Source: JANNYA01 sp031422315
GTDB lineage: Bacteria > Pseudomonadota > Gammaproteobacteria > Xanthomonadales > SZUA-5
Direction of reading: 5' to 3'
Assembly (NCBI GenBank): GCA_031422315.1
Contig: JANOQN010000021.1
Location: 1 to 14,879, forward strand
Length of the DNA stretch: 14,879 bases
The notes under the pieces are model-generated. The model ran no database searches, was not told the DNA's origin, and saw nothing but the letters and a program-made list of their open reading frames with translations. Of the stretch, positions 1 to 7,967 are shown piece after piece (positions within the stretch are counted from its first letter, which is position 1; each line of letters opens with the position of its first letter). Made by a program: the position numbers and the translations under genes.

Positions 1-1
1 C

Positions 2-262
2 GCGCCGGTGCTTTGCGAATCGGGGGAACCCACCACCACGCCGTATTGGTGTTTCGACCCGATTAAACGCAGGCGCGGGCAGCCCATTGGCAATGCCCTG
101 CAGCCGATGTATTTCGCTACCGGCGCAGGTAGCAATGCCACCGATGTTGATTTACCACCCGCGCTGCCGGTGTATTCCGGTTTGCGGCCGGTTGTAGGTG
201 GCACGGTGAATTTTAACACTGACGCAGTTTTGATGGGTTGCCCGGCACCTCAGGTGCAGTAG
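2..262 (+). CDS. 3' end of an unrecognised protein (partial)
   Basis: The reading frame is open from the left edge to a TAG at 260-262, so only the last 86 codons are present. The peptide is rich in Pro, Gly and Thr and has three cysteines (one in a YWCFDP stretch, one in the last ten residues). This composition suits an exported or cell-surface protein, but I recognise no family and the N-terminus is outside the window. A GTG at position 8 is simply the first possible start inside the window and is unlikely to be the true one. The gene converges on coaX, whose stop lies about 60 bases further on. Confidence 0.5.
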   Translation, partial: APVLCESGEPTTTPYWCFDPIKRRRGQPIGNALQPMYFATGAGSNATDVDLPPALPVYSGLRPVVGGTVNFNTDAVLMGCPAPQVQ

Positions 263-324
263 GGTCAGGGTGGTTGAAAAAGGGTGCGTCGAGAACATCT
301 AAAAATCCGCATGTCGCGCCCTTG

Positions 325-1098
325 CTAATCAATTTGTTCGTATTTCAATGAATAGCGCTGCAATCCCTCCAGCACGAGCTTGGGTACAAGCTCGGGTTTG
401 AACGTAGCTCGGATCCGCAAAAGCGGCATGATGTCATCAGCCGCCCCGCCACTGATCAGCAAGCGTGCGCCCGGAAAATCATGTACTACTGAATTAATCA
501 GCGCAGCACAGGCAAGCTGGCAGCCCGAATGAATCGCATCCGCCGTGCTGCGCCCCAGCGCGAAAGTGTTGCCGGTGATCAATGGAAGCTCTGCGGTGCC
601 GGTGTGCAGGCTTGCTTGCATCAAGCTCGGGCCCGGTGTGATTAAGCCACCGGCATGCAGGCCGCCTGCGTGAAGCACGTCAATCGTCATGGCGGTGCCG
701 AGCATGGCGATAATCTGCGTGCCTGTGTTTGGATTGCTACCCGCATGCTGATGCGCGGCAATCAGAGCCAAAAATCGATCAACGCCGAGCGCAGCTGGCA
801 CGTGATATGCGCTGGTTACGCCGGCAAAACTGGCCATTGAACGCGCTTGCAAGATCGGGCGATCCGGCAGATATTGACGAAGCAAATCGCAAAGCACCTG
901 CGCGCGCGCGCCCGCTACGCTGCTGAGCGCGATCTGCGTGATCGCTGCAGGACTGAACTGCTTTAAGTCAGTCAGCAGCGCATCCCAGCAGCGCGAATCC
1001 GCATGATGCACCAGCGCTTGCATGGCCGATAGGCTGCCATCTAGCTCAGCGTAGGCCCACTTAAGCCGGGTGTTGCCCAAATCTAGCAGCAGCCTCAT
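325..1098 (-). CDS. coaX: Type III pantothenate kinase CoaX
   Basis: Catalyses ATP-dependent phosphorylation of pantothenate, the first step of coenzyme A synthesis, in the cytoplasm. The 257 residues match the family's usual length. Seen: the N-terminal phosphate-binding DLGNTRLKW (6-14); GVDR (105-108), whose Asp is the proposed catalytic base of this family; LGTAMTID (133-140); GGLITPG (150-156); GRSTADAI (182-189). This is the ASKHA-fold type III enzyme, which typically needs a monovalent cation and is not feedback-inhibited by CoA. The ATG overlaps the birA stop as ATGA, so it is the last gene of the minus-strand operon and is probably translationally coupled to birA, a pairing common in proteobacteria. 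No domain is missing. Confidence 0.95.
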   Translation of the reverse strand: MRLLLDLGNTRLKWAYAELDGSLSAMQALVHHADSRCWDALLTDLKQFSPAAITQIALSSVAGARAQVLCDLLRQYLPDRPILQARSMASFAGVTSAYHVPAALGVDRFLALIAAHQHAGSNPNTGTQIIAMLGTAMTIDVLHAGGLHAGGLITPGPSLMQASLHTGTAELPLITGNTFALGRSTADAIHSGCQLACAALINSVVHDFPGARLLISGGAADDIMPLLRIRATFKPELVPKLVLEGLQRYSLKYEQID

Positions 1099-1865
1099 GG
1101 CGGTGCTTCCATCAGCTTAAGGCTCACTTCCCCGCTAGTAAGCCAGCGTTCGCCGTGCGCCGCAGATTGCAACCGTAATGCGCCATCCAGATTGACGCCG
1201 GCTGCGCGCCAATTGATTTCAGGGCTATCAGTTAATCGAACTTCTTGCCCGGCCAATGCATCAAGCGCCTGCCAGCGCGCATGAAATCCAACGAAGCCTT
1301 GTGCACGAAATAATTTAGCGGCCTGCTGCCAGTGTTCAAGCATCGCGTTTGCCAGTACTTCTGCTTGCAGCGTGATACCGTGCGCCGCTAGATCGGTGCG
1401 GTCGGCACCCTTTGCACCCGCTAAATTGACGCCAATGCCCGCTACCACCGTGGTTTGTGCTTGCGTTTGCGCGCTAGCATTGGGCGCAATTTCAATCAAA
1501 ATGCCGCCCAATTTTTGCTGATTGATCCATAGATCGTTCGGCCATTTCAACCTCAGTGTCGGCAATGGTTGAAGTTGCTGTTGGCCTTCGATTGCGGCGT
1601 AGACCGCCTCAATAGCGGCAATGCCGAGCGCTAAACTCAAGCCTGACAGTGCGCGCGGCGCGCCTTGAAAAAAAAGCGTTTGCGAGTAATAAAGCCCACG
1701 CGCTGGCATATCCCAAGTTTTACCATTGCGGCCCCGGCCTGCCGATTGAGCAAGCGCATGAATCGCCATTGGCTGGGTAGCGCCGACTTGGCAGCGGCGC
1801 AGCAGCTCGGCGTTGGTGGAATCAACACAGTTCAGCCGCTCAAGTATGGGGGCTAGTTGCATCAC
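1095..1865 (-). CDS. birA: Biotin--[acetyl-CoA-carboxylase] ligase BirA (catalytic form only)
   Basis: Activates biotin as biotinyl-5'-AMP and transfers it to the biotin carboxyl carrier protein of acetyl-CoA carboxylase. Motifs in order: GRGRNG (43-48) of the biotinyl-AMP loop, KWPNDL (107-112), KLGGILIE (118-125) and GIGVNL (143-148), followed by the small C-terminal beta domain. There is no N-terminal winged helix, so unlike E. coli BirA it should not act as a repressor of biotin genes. The frame can start at GTG 1865 (GTGA overlap with the plsY stop) or at the adjacent ATG 1862, which gives a one-base TGATG overlap. The two differ by one residue. Lies between plsY and coaX in the operon. 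Confidence 0.94.
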   Translation of the reverse strand: MMQLAPILERLNCVDSTNAELLRRCQVGATQPMAIHALAQSAGRGRNGKTWDMPARGLYYSQTLFFQGAPRALSGLSLALGIAAIEAVYAAIEGQQQLQPLPTLRLKWPNDLWINQQKLGGILIEIAPNASAQTQAQTTVVAGIGVNLAGAKGADRTDLAAHGITLQAEVLANAMLEHWQQAAKLFRAQGFVGFHARWQALDALAGQEVRLTDSPEINWRAAGVNLDGALRLQSAAHGERWLTSGEVSLKLMEAPP

Positions 1866-2503
1866 TTGCTGCGCAATCTTAGCAATCGATACAGCCAGCG
1901 TATGCGCTCAAATTTTGGCTCGGTGCCTAACCAAAGCCGTTTGATATTGGCGTGGTGCATGGCGATTACCAGTGCCAGCATCGCGCAGGCAAAACTTTTC
2001 GACATCGGATCAGTTAGGTTGAAGCGTGCGCCGTCAAACATTACCAGCAGCGCAGCAAACATTGATGCCAGCACCGTACTCGGCCCTACTGAGCCGCTCA
2101 GGAAAATCAAAACTGCCCAAACGCTAACTACAATCAGCGTTAGCATCGGTGCTATGCAAGCTAAGCCACCCACCGCGGTGCTCGCGCCTTTGCCGCCGCG
2201 AAATTGATAGTAAATCGGGAAGCAGTGCCCCAATACCGCCGCACATAGCACCAGCAATGCGTTCACTTTAAAAAGCGGCGCGATAACCGCAGCTGCAAGC
2301 ACGCCCTTGCCAAAATCAATCAACACCGTAATCAGGGCAAAGCGTTTGCCCTGGGTGCGCAGTGCATTGGTAGCGCCAGCATTGCCGCTGCCTTGCGAGC
2401 GAATATCAACACCTTTAATACGCCCAATCAGCAGGCTGCCGGAGATTGAGCCCAACAGATAAGCAGACAAAATCGCCAGTGTGATGCTTGTCCAATCACT
2501 CAC
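1862..2503 (-). CDS. plsY: Acyl-phosphate:glycerol-3-phosphate acyltransferase PlsY
   Basis: Integral inner-membrane enzyme that transfers an acyl group from acyl-phosphate to the sn-1 position of glycerol-3-phosphate, giving lysophosphatidic acid. The 213 residues are mostly hydrophobic segments separated by the three signature motifs: SQGSGNAGATN (36-46) with following Arg49; GHCFPIYYQFRGGKG (92-106), the glycerol-phosphate and phosphate-binding loop; and HANIKRLWLGTEPK (184-197). All key residues are present. The start is GTG at 2503, overlapping the upstream stop as GTGA, which implies coupling to the DAK2-DegV fusion gene. That neighbour probably makes the acyl-phosphate substrate. No plsX is present in the window. 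Confidence 0.95.
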   Translation of the reverse strand: MSDWTSITLAILSAYLLGSISGSLLIGRIKGVDIRSQGSGNAGATNALRTQGKRFALITVLIDFGKGVLAAAVIAPLFKVNALLVLCAAVLGHCFPIYYQFRGGKGASTAVGGLACIAPMLTLIVVSVWAVLIFLSGSVGPSTVLASMFAALLVMFDGARFNLTDPMSKSFACAMLALVIAMHHANIKRLWLGTEPKFERIRWLYRLLRLRSK

Positions 2504-4380
2504 GTCAAGTCACTCTTCAATCCACGCTGAAAGCCAATCACTATCGAACCTGGCCCCGCATGCACGCCGATTGCTGTGCCAGCTTCCACTTGCTGCAAGC
2601 TCTGAATATTTGGCAGGTACTTTCTCAGCGCGCTAGCACAAGGCGCCATATCCGCCGCTGCATCAGCGCTGCCTAAAATAAGTCGAATGCCGCTGTTTTC
2701 GCGGCAATCTTGCTTGGTGGCTTGTTTGGCAATGCGCTTCGCTGCCCAGCGCGCAAAGCGCTCCGGCAGGTTTTTATGGCCCCAAAGCAGGCCGCAGGGT
2801 TTGATTTTGCCGTGCCCATCGTCCGCGACGATTACGTGCGCGTGCAGTACGCGCACAACGGGTAGAATCCAGGCCGGCATGCGCCCGCCGCGCACACCGT
2901 ATCGCACATCTCTTATCAGCGCGAAGGTGCCAGTGCGAACCCGCATCTGCTCGAAATCAGCGGCAATTTCTGCGCCGGTTTTGCCCGCTGCGGCCAAATA
3001 CGCGGCGCGCAGCACTAGCAGCGCTTGGCCTGCGGCCGCGTTGCGGGTATCAAGCACACGAATTCGATTCGGTGCAGCCAACTTGGCTGCTGCCACAGCC
3101 GCCTGCCAAGTACCGCTCATCGCGCCCGACACACTAAGGCAGACGATTTCGTCGAAATGGCTGAGCAGCTGATCAAATAGCCGCCTAAAATCACCACTCG
3201 GCGGCTGGCTCGTACGGGCGGTTTGCGTGCCAGCACGTAGTTTTTGATACATCTGACACGGGGTTAGCGTAACCCGATCAATAAATTCGTCGTCTCCAAA
3301 CATAATCCTGACCGGCACGCAGAAAATATTGAGTCGTTCGATCTCGGCTACTGGCAAATCTGCACCGGTATCGGTCACCACCACCACGCGGTTTGAACTT
3401 TGCTGCGCGCGCGCTTGGGCGTGCATATCGTCGGCTTTGCGCTGGCTAACCTTGCCAAACTGGGCGGCTAGCTCAAAAATTTCAGCGGGCCGATCCGTAT
3501 GTAAATGCAAGCGCGCGCGCTCAGCGCCTCCGGCAATCACCAGAGAATCAATCGCTTGTTCTACCAGCGCAGCGCGCAAACCCTGCAAATTGGTATCTAT
3601 CAGCAAACATTCGCTGCAGTAGCGATAAATGCTGTGCGTATCACCCGTGTGCATCGAACTGCTATCCGGCAAGCTGCGAACCTGCTTGGCGGTCAACGAC
3701 TTCAATGCGCGCGGCCCAGATGTAATGAATGTTTGCGCGCCTTCTAAAAACAGCACAAAGCCGCTCCCGCCCGCATCGACCACGCCTTGCTGTGCCAAAA
3801 CCGCAAGCTGCTTTGGCGTAATTTGCAAGGCTTTTTGCGCCGCTGCTAGCGCCGTGGCAAAGGCGTCGATCAGGCGCTGAGGGGTTCGCAAACATTCCCG
3901 CTTTAATGCAAGTGCATAGCTGCTGATGACTGAGATGATCGTGCCTTCCACCGGCTCAGCCAGGGCTTGGCGCGCTGTCTTTGCGGCGAACTCGACCGCC
4001 ACTGCCAGCGTTTTTAGGCTGACGCGCTGCGCACTGGCAAGATTTTGCGACAGTCCAAAGAAAAATTGCGCCATGATGGCGCCGGAGTTGCCCCTGGCGC
4101 CGTCTATCGCGGCGATAGCGACGCGGTGCAGCAGCTGGCCAATGGCACTCTGACTGGCATCCAGATTCAGGTTAACGCGATCGCTTGCGCTTTCAAACAC
4201 TGCGCCTAAGGTCAGCGCCAAATTAGTGCCAGTATCACCATCGGCCACCGGGAAAACGTTAATTCGATTCAGCTCATCTCGCTGCGCAATCACGTTGGCG
4301 CAGCCAGCCATAATCGCGCCGCGAAGGGCGGCAGCCCCAAAGCTAAGCTCCGCGCCGAATAAAGCAGCGGAATTAGACAT
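2500..4380 (-). CDS. DAK2-DegV fusion protein, predicted fatty acid kinase (FakA-FakB in one chain)
   Basis: Predicted to bind a free fatty acid and phosphorylate its carboxylate with ATP, giving acyl-phosphate. Residues 1-220 form a DhaL/DAK2 kinase domain with NVFPVADGDTGTN (41-53, the metal-binding Asp cluster), GARGNSG (94-100) and VVDAGGSG (200-207). Residues about 245-320 resemble the FakA middle domain, with YCSECLL (254-260) and LHLHTDRP (291-298); C255, H292 and H294 sit where FakA carries its metal-binding Cys/His/His. Residues 330-626 form a DegV/FakB lipid-binding domain with VVVTDTGADLP (332-342), TSQPPSGDF (390-398) and VSGAMSGTWQAA (417-428). In Firmicutes these are separate proteins. 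The ATG at 4380 is preceded by AAGG about 10 bases upstream. First gene of the four-gene operon, directly before plsY. Domain assignment is strong; the fatty-acid kinase role is inferred. Confidence 0.85.
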   Translation of the reverse strand: MSNSAALFGAELSFGAAALRGAIMAGCANVIAQRDELNRINVFPVADGDTGTNLALTLGAVFESASDRVNLNLDASQSAIGQLLHRVAIAAIDGARGNSGAIMAQFFFGLSQNLASAQRVSLKTLAVAVEFAAKTARQALAEPVEGTIISVISSYALALKRECLRTPQRLIDAFATALAAAQKALQITPKQLAVLAQQGVVDAGGSGFVLFLEGAQTFITSGPRALKSLTAKQVRSLPDSSSMHTGDTHSIYRYCSECLLIDTNLQGLRAALVEQAIDSLVIAGGAERARLHLHTDRPAEIFELAAQFGKVSQRKADDMHAQARAQQSSNRVVVVTDTGADLPVAEIERLNIFCVPVRIMFGDDEFIDRVTLTPCQMYQKLRAGTQTARTSQPPSGDFRRLFDQLLSHFDEIVCLSVSGAMSGTWQAAVAAAKLAAPNRIRVLDTRNAAAGQALLVLRAAYLAAAGKTGAEIAADFEQMRVRTGTFALIRDVRYGVRGGRMPAWILPVVRVLHAHVIVADDGHGKIKPCGLLWGHKNLPERFARWAAKRIAKQATKQDCRENSGIRLILGSADAAADMAPCASALRKYLPNIQSLQQVEAGTAIGVHAGPGSIVIGFQRGLKSDLT

Positions 4381-4711
4381 GGATGTTCAACCTTATGAGC
4401 GAAGCGCTCAGCGCTATTAACTCAAACGGTAGTATTTGCGAAGATTGTCGTCGATCTACGTGAATCGTTTGCCCAAGCTCTGCGTGTAGCTTTACTGCTG
4501 TTTGGGTTAATCTGCGAGTTACCGCCACGATGGCCGCCAGAATTTGATAAGCGCGCAGTCTATCGAAGCTGCGCCGATAAGCACAGATGTCGGCAAAGAG
4601 TGATCAACTTGATCTAACGATGGCCGCAGCGCGCAACTTTATGACACTGTAGGGCTTTTTCAGTTCGTTAAAACCCCGTACTCTTGCCATCCCTATGCAG
4701 CAGACAATGGC
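4381..4711. other. Divergent intergenic region
   Basis: About 330 bases between the divergent starts of the DAK2-DegV gene (minus) and the response regulator (plus). It should hold promoters for both. I found no convincing -35/-10 pair, no RNA gene and no supported small ORF. A short palindrome (GAGCG, three-base loop, CGCTC; 4397-4409) lies in the leader of the minus-strand gene but is too short to interpret. Confidence 0.5.
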
Positions 4712-7153
4712 GTGCCGACCGAAATTATCCAAGCTAGTCGAACGCTATTGCGCCAGCTCTCCGAGCTGCTACACGATTGGGTTACGACTGACGCGCTCGC
4801 ACTGATCCAGCAAAGCGCGCAATTAGCGCAGCAAGCGGATGCGCTTGGCGTGAGCACCATTGCTAGCGCCAGCCAAGCGCTAGCCGGAGCGCTACAAAAA
4901 CACACCAAAAAAGCGCCCACCGATGAAGGCCGAAAACAGCTTTCCGTGCTGGGGCACCAGTTAAAAGATGCAGCCTCCAAGTACAGTCAGTCGGCTGCTG
5001 CGCCAAATTCGGTCAGCCTAGCAGCGACGACCAATTCCACCCCGACTGCCAACGCCCAGTTCGCCAATCCCAGCCCTTCAGCCGGTGCAATCCGCTGCTA
5101 TTTTTTGGCAGATGCTGATCCGCAATCCATGAGCCTGAGCCTACCCGAACTCATGCGCGCGATGGCGCAGCGCGATATTGCACTTAGGGTTTTCTATGAT
5201 GGCGATGAATTGGCACAAGCACTCAATGCTGATCCGCCGAATATCTTGCTGAGTGAAGCCGCGTTTGTGCCCGCACTGTCGGATATGTTAGAAACCTTAG
5301 ATAAAGATCGGCCAGGTTTATCGCTTCGCATGCCAGTAGTGGCGATAAATCGGCAAGCCAATCCGACTCGGCGCTTGCTAGCCGGATTGGGCGGTGCTGA
5401 CGAATATCTGGAAGCGCCAAGTGCGATGGATGTCGCGGAATGCATTGTGCATCTTCATCTAGCCAGCGCTGGCGATGATGCGCCGTACCAGATTTTGATC
5501 GTCGATGATGATCGCCAGCAGGCGATGTTTTGTGCGGGCGTGTTAAAGCGCAAAGGCATGCAAGTAACGAGCGCATTGAGCGCAGACGAGGCGCTTGCGG
5601 CGCTTGCTAATATGCGCCCAGATTTAGTCATCATGGATTTGTATTTGCCCGGTATCAACGGGCTGGAGCTGACCGCAATTTTGCGGCAGCGCTCAGATTC
5701 GTTGGTGCTGCCAATCGTGTTTTTATCCGGCGAGCAAGACACCCAAAAGCGCTTTGACGCACTCAATATCGGCGGTGATGATTACCTCACCAAGCCCATC
5801 CGGCCGCGCCACTTGGCCACCGCAGTGGCTTCCAGAGTTAAGCGTGTGCGCGCCTTGCGCGCGCAACTTTCGCAAATGCAGGAAAACAGCAGCAGCCAGG
5901 GCATCGTTCGGCGCGCAAACTTTCTTGAATTGCTGTTCGCACATGCCAAGCAAACGGCCGATACGGTTAACGCGCTAAGCCTGTATTACATCTCCGTAGA
6001 TGCACGTACGCATTTGATGGAAGAGCTAAGCCTGTTTGCCCAAAGCGCGCTGGAAACTGAGCTAACCGAGCGCCTCAGCGCCACATTAGAACAGGGTGAT
6101 GTGTTGAGCGCATTGGGCGGTTTTGAGTTTGCGCTGCTAGCAAGGCGAAATAGCGAAGAGCGCAGCGCAGGCTATGCAGAAACGCTCAGGCTATCTGTGT
6201 CGGCTCGTGAATTTGCCGCCGCTAACGGGGCGCTGACCATCAGCGTGGGCGCAGCACCGCAAAATTGCGCGAAAAAAGATGGCGAGCGCTGGCTCAATTT
6301 GGCGCATATGGCGGCCCAGCGTGCCGAGCAAGCTGGCGGCAATCGCTGCGAGCGCGGCTTTAATGAGCCGCTGGCAGCCAAGCCCGAGCGCGCCCGCATG
6401 ATCGAGCTGATGCTCGGCGAGCCGCCCAATCGTAACAACACGAATTTGCAATACGCCCCGCTGGTGCCTTTGCGCGGCGCGCCGATTTCGCAATATTTTC
6501 AACAGCTTGCACTGCGGGGCGATACGATAGCTACCGCCAACGTAGTGCGCGCCGATTACGCGCAAAGCGCCGAGCGTTTGGGCGTGCAGCCTAAGCTGGA
6601 TCGCTACGCGATTTTGCGCGCATTTGAAGCCGTGCGTGAAAGCGCGCGCTTGGGCGGTTCGGTCATGCTGTTCGTGCAGTGCGCGGTGCAGTCGCTCAAC
6701 GAGGCGTTCGTGCAAGCGTTGAAGCTTGATTTGGCGCAATCAGGGCAAGATGCGCGCGCACTGGTCTTGCAGTTAGATTTACACGCGATTGAACTAGAGC
6801 TGTCGCAAGTATTGCCCGCACTGATTGAACTCAAACGTTTGGGCCTGCGATTAGCACTGAGCGTGCACCTGCCGCGCGCCAATTTGCGCGCGCAGCTCAG
6901 CAAGCTGGCCCCTGATTTTTTACTGCTACACGCAGACTTATTCAGCGAAAAAGCATTGCCGCGTTTTGCCGCATTACAAAGCGCATTTCAAGCACCGCTG
7001 CAAAACGGCTGCCAGCTAATCGCATTAGATGTCGTCAAGTTAGAGCAGCTTAATACGCTATGGAATTTAGATATTGACTACTTTAGCTCAAGCCAACTCG
7101 GCCCCGCACGCATGCAGTTTGATTTTGCGTTTTCGCCGTTTCAGCCTAAGTAA
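4712..7153 (+). CDS. Response regulator with degenerate GGDEF and EAL domains (c-di-GMP effector-like)
   Basis: Cytoplasmic 813-residue signalling protein. Residues 1-95 are helical, and no HPt His motif is clear. Residues about 127-245 resemble a receiver lacking the phosphoacceptor (S181-E182 at that place). Residues 259-385 are a canonical receiver: acidic D265-D267, phosphoacceptor D309 in VIMDLYLPG, S339 and K361 in YLTKP. Residues about 400-545 are GGDEF-like with G469-G-F-E-F, so the signature Asp is Phe. Residues about 584-813 follow the EAL fold (LDRYAIL is kept), but the EAL motif is FQQL (596-599) and the later ITE- and DDFG-type catalytic positions are lost. It should neither make nor cleave c-di-GMP; a FimX-like receptor or scaffold role is inferred. 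GTG 4712 is the only start codon near the 5' end of the open frame, and its Shine-Dalgarno is weak. Transcribed alone, divergent from the lipid operon; its sensor kinase is not in the window. Confidence 0.85.
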   Translation: MPTEIIQASRTLLRQLSELLHDWVTTDALALIQQSAQLAQQADALGVSTIASASQALAGALQKHTKKAPTDEGRKQLSVLGHQLKDAASKYSQSAAAPNSVSLAATTNSTPTANAQFANPSPSAGAIRCYFLADADPQSMSLSLPELMRAMAQRDIALRVFYDGDELAQALNADPPNILLSEAAFVPALSDMLETLDKDRPGLSLRMPVVAINRQANPTRRLLAGLGGADEYLEAPSAMDVAECIVHLHLASAGDDAPYQILIVDDDRQQAMFCAGVLKRKGMQVTSALSADEALAALANMRPDLVIMDLYLPGINGLELTAILRQRSDSLVLPIVFLSGEQDTQKRFDALNIGGDDYLTKPIRPRHLATAVASRVKRVRALRAQLSQMQENSSSQGIVRRANFLELLFAHAKQTADTVNALSLYYISVDARTHLMEELSLFAQSALETELTERLSATLEQGDVLSALGGFEFALLARRNSEERSAGYAETLRLSVSAREFAAANGALTISVGAAPQNCAKKDGERWLNLAHMAAQRAEQAGGNRCERGFNEPLAAKPERARMIELMLGEPPNRNNTNLQYAPLVPLRGAPISQYFQQLALRGDTIATANVVRADYAQSAERLGVQPKLDRYAILRAFEAVRESARLGGSVMLFVQCAVQSLNEAFVQALKLDLAQSGQDARALVLQLDLHAIELELSQVLPALIELKRLGLRLALSVHLPRANLRAQLSKLAPDFLLLHADLFSEKALPRFAALQSAFQAPLQNGCQLIALDVVKLEQLNTLWNLDIDYFSSSQLGPARMQFDFAFSPFQPK

Positions 7154-7190
7154 GTCCTTTTGTAATTGCTTGCTCATAGAAATTCCCGAG

Positions 7191-7228
7191 GTCGTAATTC
7201 CCGCGAAGGCTGGAACCCGAGTTCCGCA
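7191..7228. repeat. Degenerate copy of a dispersed 'ATTCCCGCGAAGGC' intergenic repeat
   Basis: The segment reads GTCGTAATTCCCGCGAAGG and continues CTGGAACCCGAGTTCC. It closely resembles the palindromic ATTCCCGCGAAGGCGGGAAT-type repeats scattered between genes in many beta- and gammaproteobacteria. Here the right arm has mutated (TGGAAC instead of GGGAAT), so the hairpin is imperfect. It lies between the response regulator and B1, at the border of the accessory region. Recognition is from memory of the motif; copy number in this genome cannot be seen. Confidence 0.45.
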
Positions 7229-7284
7229 AACCTTTAGTTAAGTTCGGACGTATCCGCCGCCGTTTAAGTCAAGGCAAATCGACG

Positions 7285-7614
7285 ATGGAGAAAATCATGC
7301 TATTGAATCTTGCGTTGTGTCTAGTTGGCACGGTCATTGCGGCTTTGGTGGGCAGACTCGCAAGTAAAGCCCGCATATGGTCGGCATTATTATTCGCTAG
7401 TCTTTTCTCCTGGACTGCGCTGTTTGCCGCTGGACCTAACGGTAGTGGCGGGATAATTCTACCAGCGGCCATCATGCTGCCTTTCTTGTTCGTTAGCTTC
7501 GTAACTGATATTTCCAGTATTTCCGAATACTTTGAGGCTTTTGCCACTTCAGTTACGTCAACGCTTGTGATTGCGGCTTCATTTTGGGTCTCATCGCATA
7601 AGCAAAACACTTAA
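7285..7614 (+). CDS. Small four-helix membrane protein B1
   Basis: Hydrophobic 109-residue protein with predicted membrane segments at about 6-25, 32-49, 56-75 and 87-103, so probably inner membrane. No named family recognised. It is a diverged paralogue of B2 (9081-9461): both have LNLALCLVG/FNFGLCVIG, then AALVGRL/AALLGRL, a basic K-A/T-R loop, SW, and a Gly-rich loop before ILP (GSGGIILP / GGGGILP). The ATG at 7285 has AAGG ten bases upstream. A second ATG at 7297 has a better GGAG six bases upstream and would give a protein four residues shorter. It sits alone between the regulator gene and the convergent XRE gene, probably a leftover of a cassette like the one containing B2. Function unknown. 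Confidence 0.65.
   Translation: MEKIMLLNLALCLVGTVIAALVGRLASKARIWSALLFASLFSWTALFAAGPNGSGGIILPAAIMLPFLFVSFVTDISSISEYFEAFATSVTSTLVIAASFWVSSHKQNT
7287..7290 (+). promoter_or_regulatory. Ribosome binding site favouring the internal start of B1
   Basis: GGAG with a six-base spacer before ATG 7297. It lies inside the longer frame that begins at 7285, and makes the four-residue-shorter protein (MLLNLAL...) the better-supported product. Confidence 0.4.
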
Positions 7615-7623
7615 TCGAGCCTG

Positions 7624-7941
7624 TTACCTCTCAGTTTCTGCATGCTCAACAATCGCCACCGCCAATTTGACAAACCGTGCCGGGCTGCGCCGCATTGCCC
7701 GCAAGTAGTGGATCAGCTCCATTAAATCAATCCGTCGCTCACTCACTTCTATCTTGCTGACATAAGAATGTGGTTTGCCTAGCCGCTGCGCCAGTTGCCG
7801 CTGAGTCAAGCCAGCCGTAAGCCGCTCTTGCACGAGCAGCTGCACCATGGCTTGATAGTCGGGGAAATGCAGTGAACGCAAAAATAAGCCAGCCGGTTGG
7901 ATTGATCTCTGCATGGTGCAAGTGCTGAGGCATGCCTCCAT
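7624..7941 (-). CDS. XRE-family (Cro/C1-type) DNA-binding regulator
   Basis: Small helix-turn-helix protein. LTQRQLAQRLG (45-55) and SYVSKIEVSERRIDLMEL (59-76) match the compact XRE type that begins with a helix containing 'PDYQAMVQLL' and ends after 'SERRIDLMEL...LRA'. No sensor or protease domain is present, so it is probably a simple dimeric repressor or modulator. The 105-codon frame starts at ATG 7941. ATG 7914 would drop nine residues with no loss of the fold, and neither has a clear Shine-Dalgarno. It faces B1 convergently and is divergent from A1, so the roughly 90 bases between 7941 and 8031 could contain its operator. Regulation of the cassette is inference from position only. Confidence 0.82.
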   Translation of the reverse strand: MEACLSTCTMQRSIQPAGLFLRSLHFPDYQAMVQLLVQERLTAGLTQRQLAQRLGKPHSYVSKIEVSERRIDLMELIHYLRAMRRSPARFVKLAVAIVEHAETER

Positions 7942-7967
7942 TTCGGGTGCATGGATTTGGCTAAAAT

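Noticed and set aside
280..323. Inverted repeat AAGGGTGCG / CGCGCCCTT between the convergent partial gene and coaX, as a bidirectional terminator
   Set aside because: The loop is about 26 bases, one pair is G-T and no T-run follows on either strand. Not enough to call a terminator.
4397..4409. Short palindrome upstream of the DAK2-DegV start as an operator or attenuator
   Set aside because: Only five base pairs, in a region where GCGC-type words are very frequent; likely chance.
6191..6739. Long minus-strand open frames inside the response regulator gene (also 5223-5576 and similar)
   Set aside because: They lie antisense to a well-supported coding gene, have no recognisable domains and are explained by GC-rich codon use in the opposite frame.
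7962..7967. TAAAAT as the -10 box of a promoter for A1
   Set aside because: No acceptable -35 hexamer at 16-18 bases upstream and the A2 copy reads GAAATT. Mentioned only as a possibility in the leader entry.
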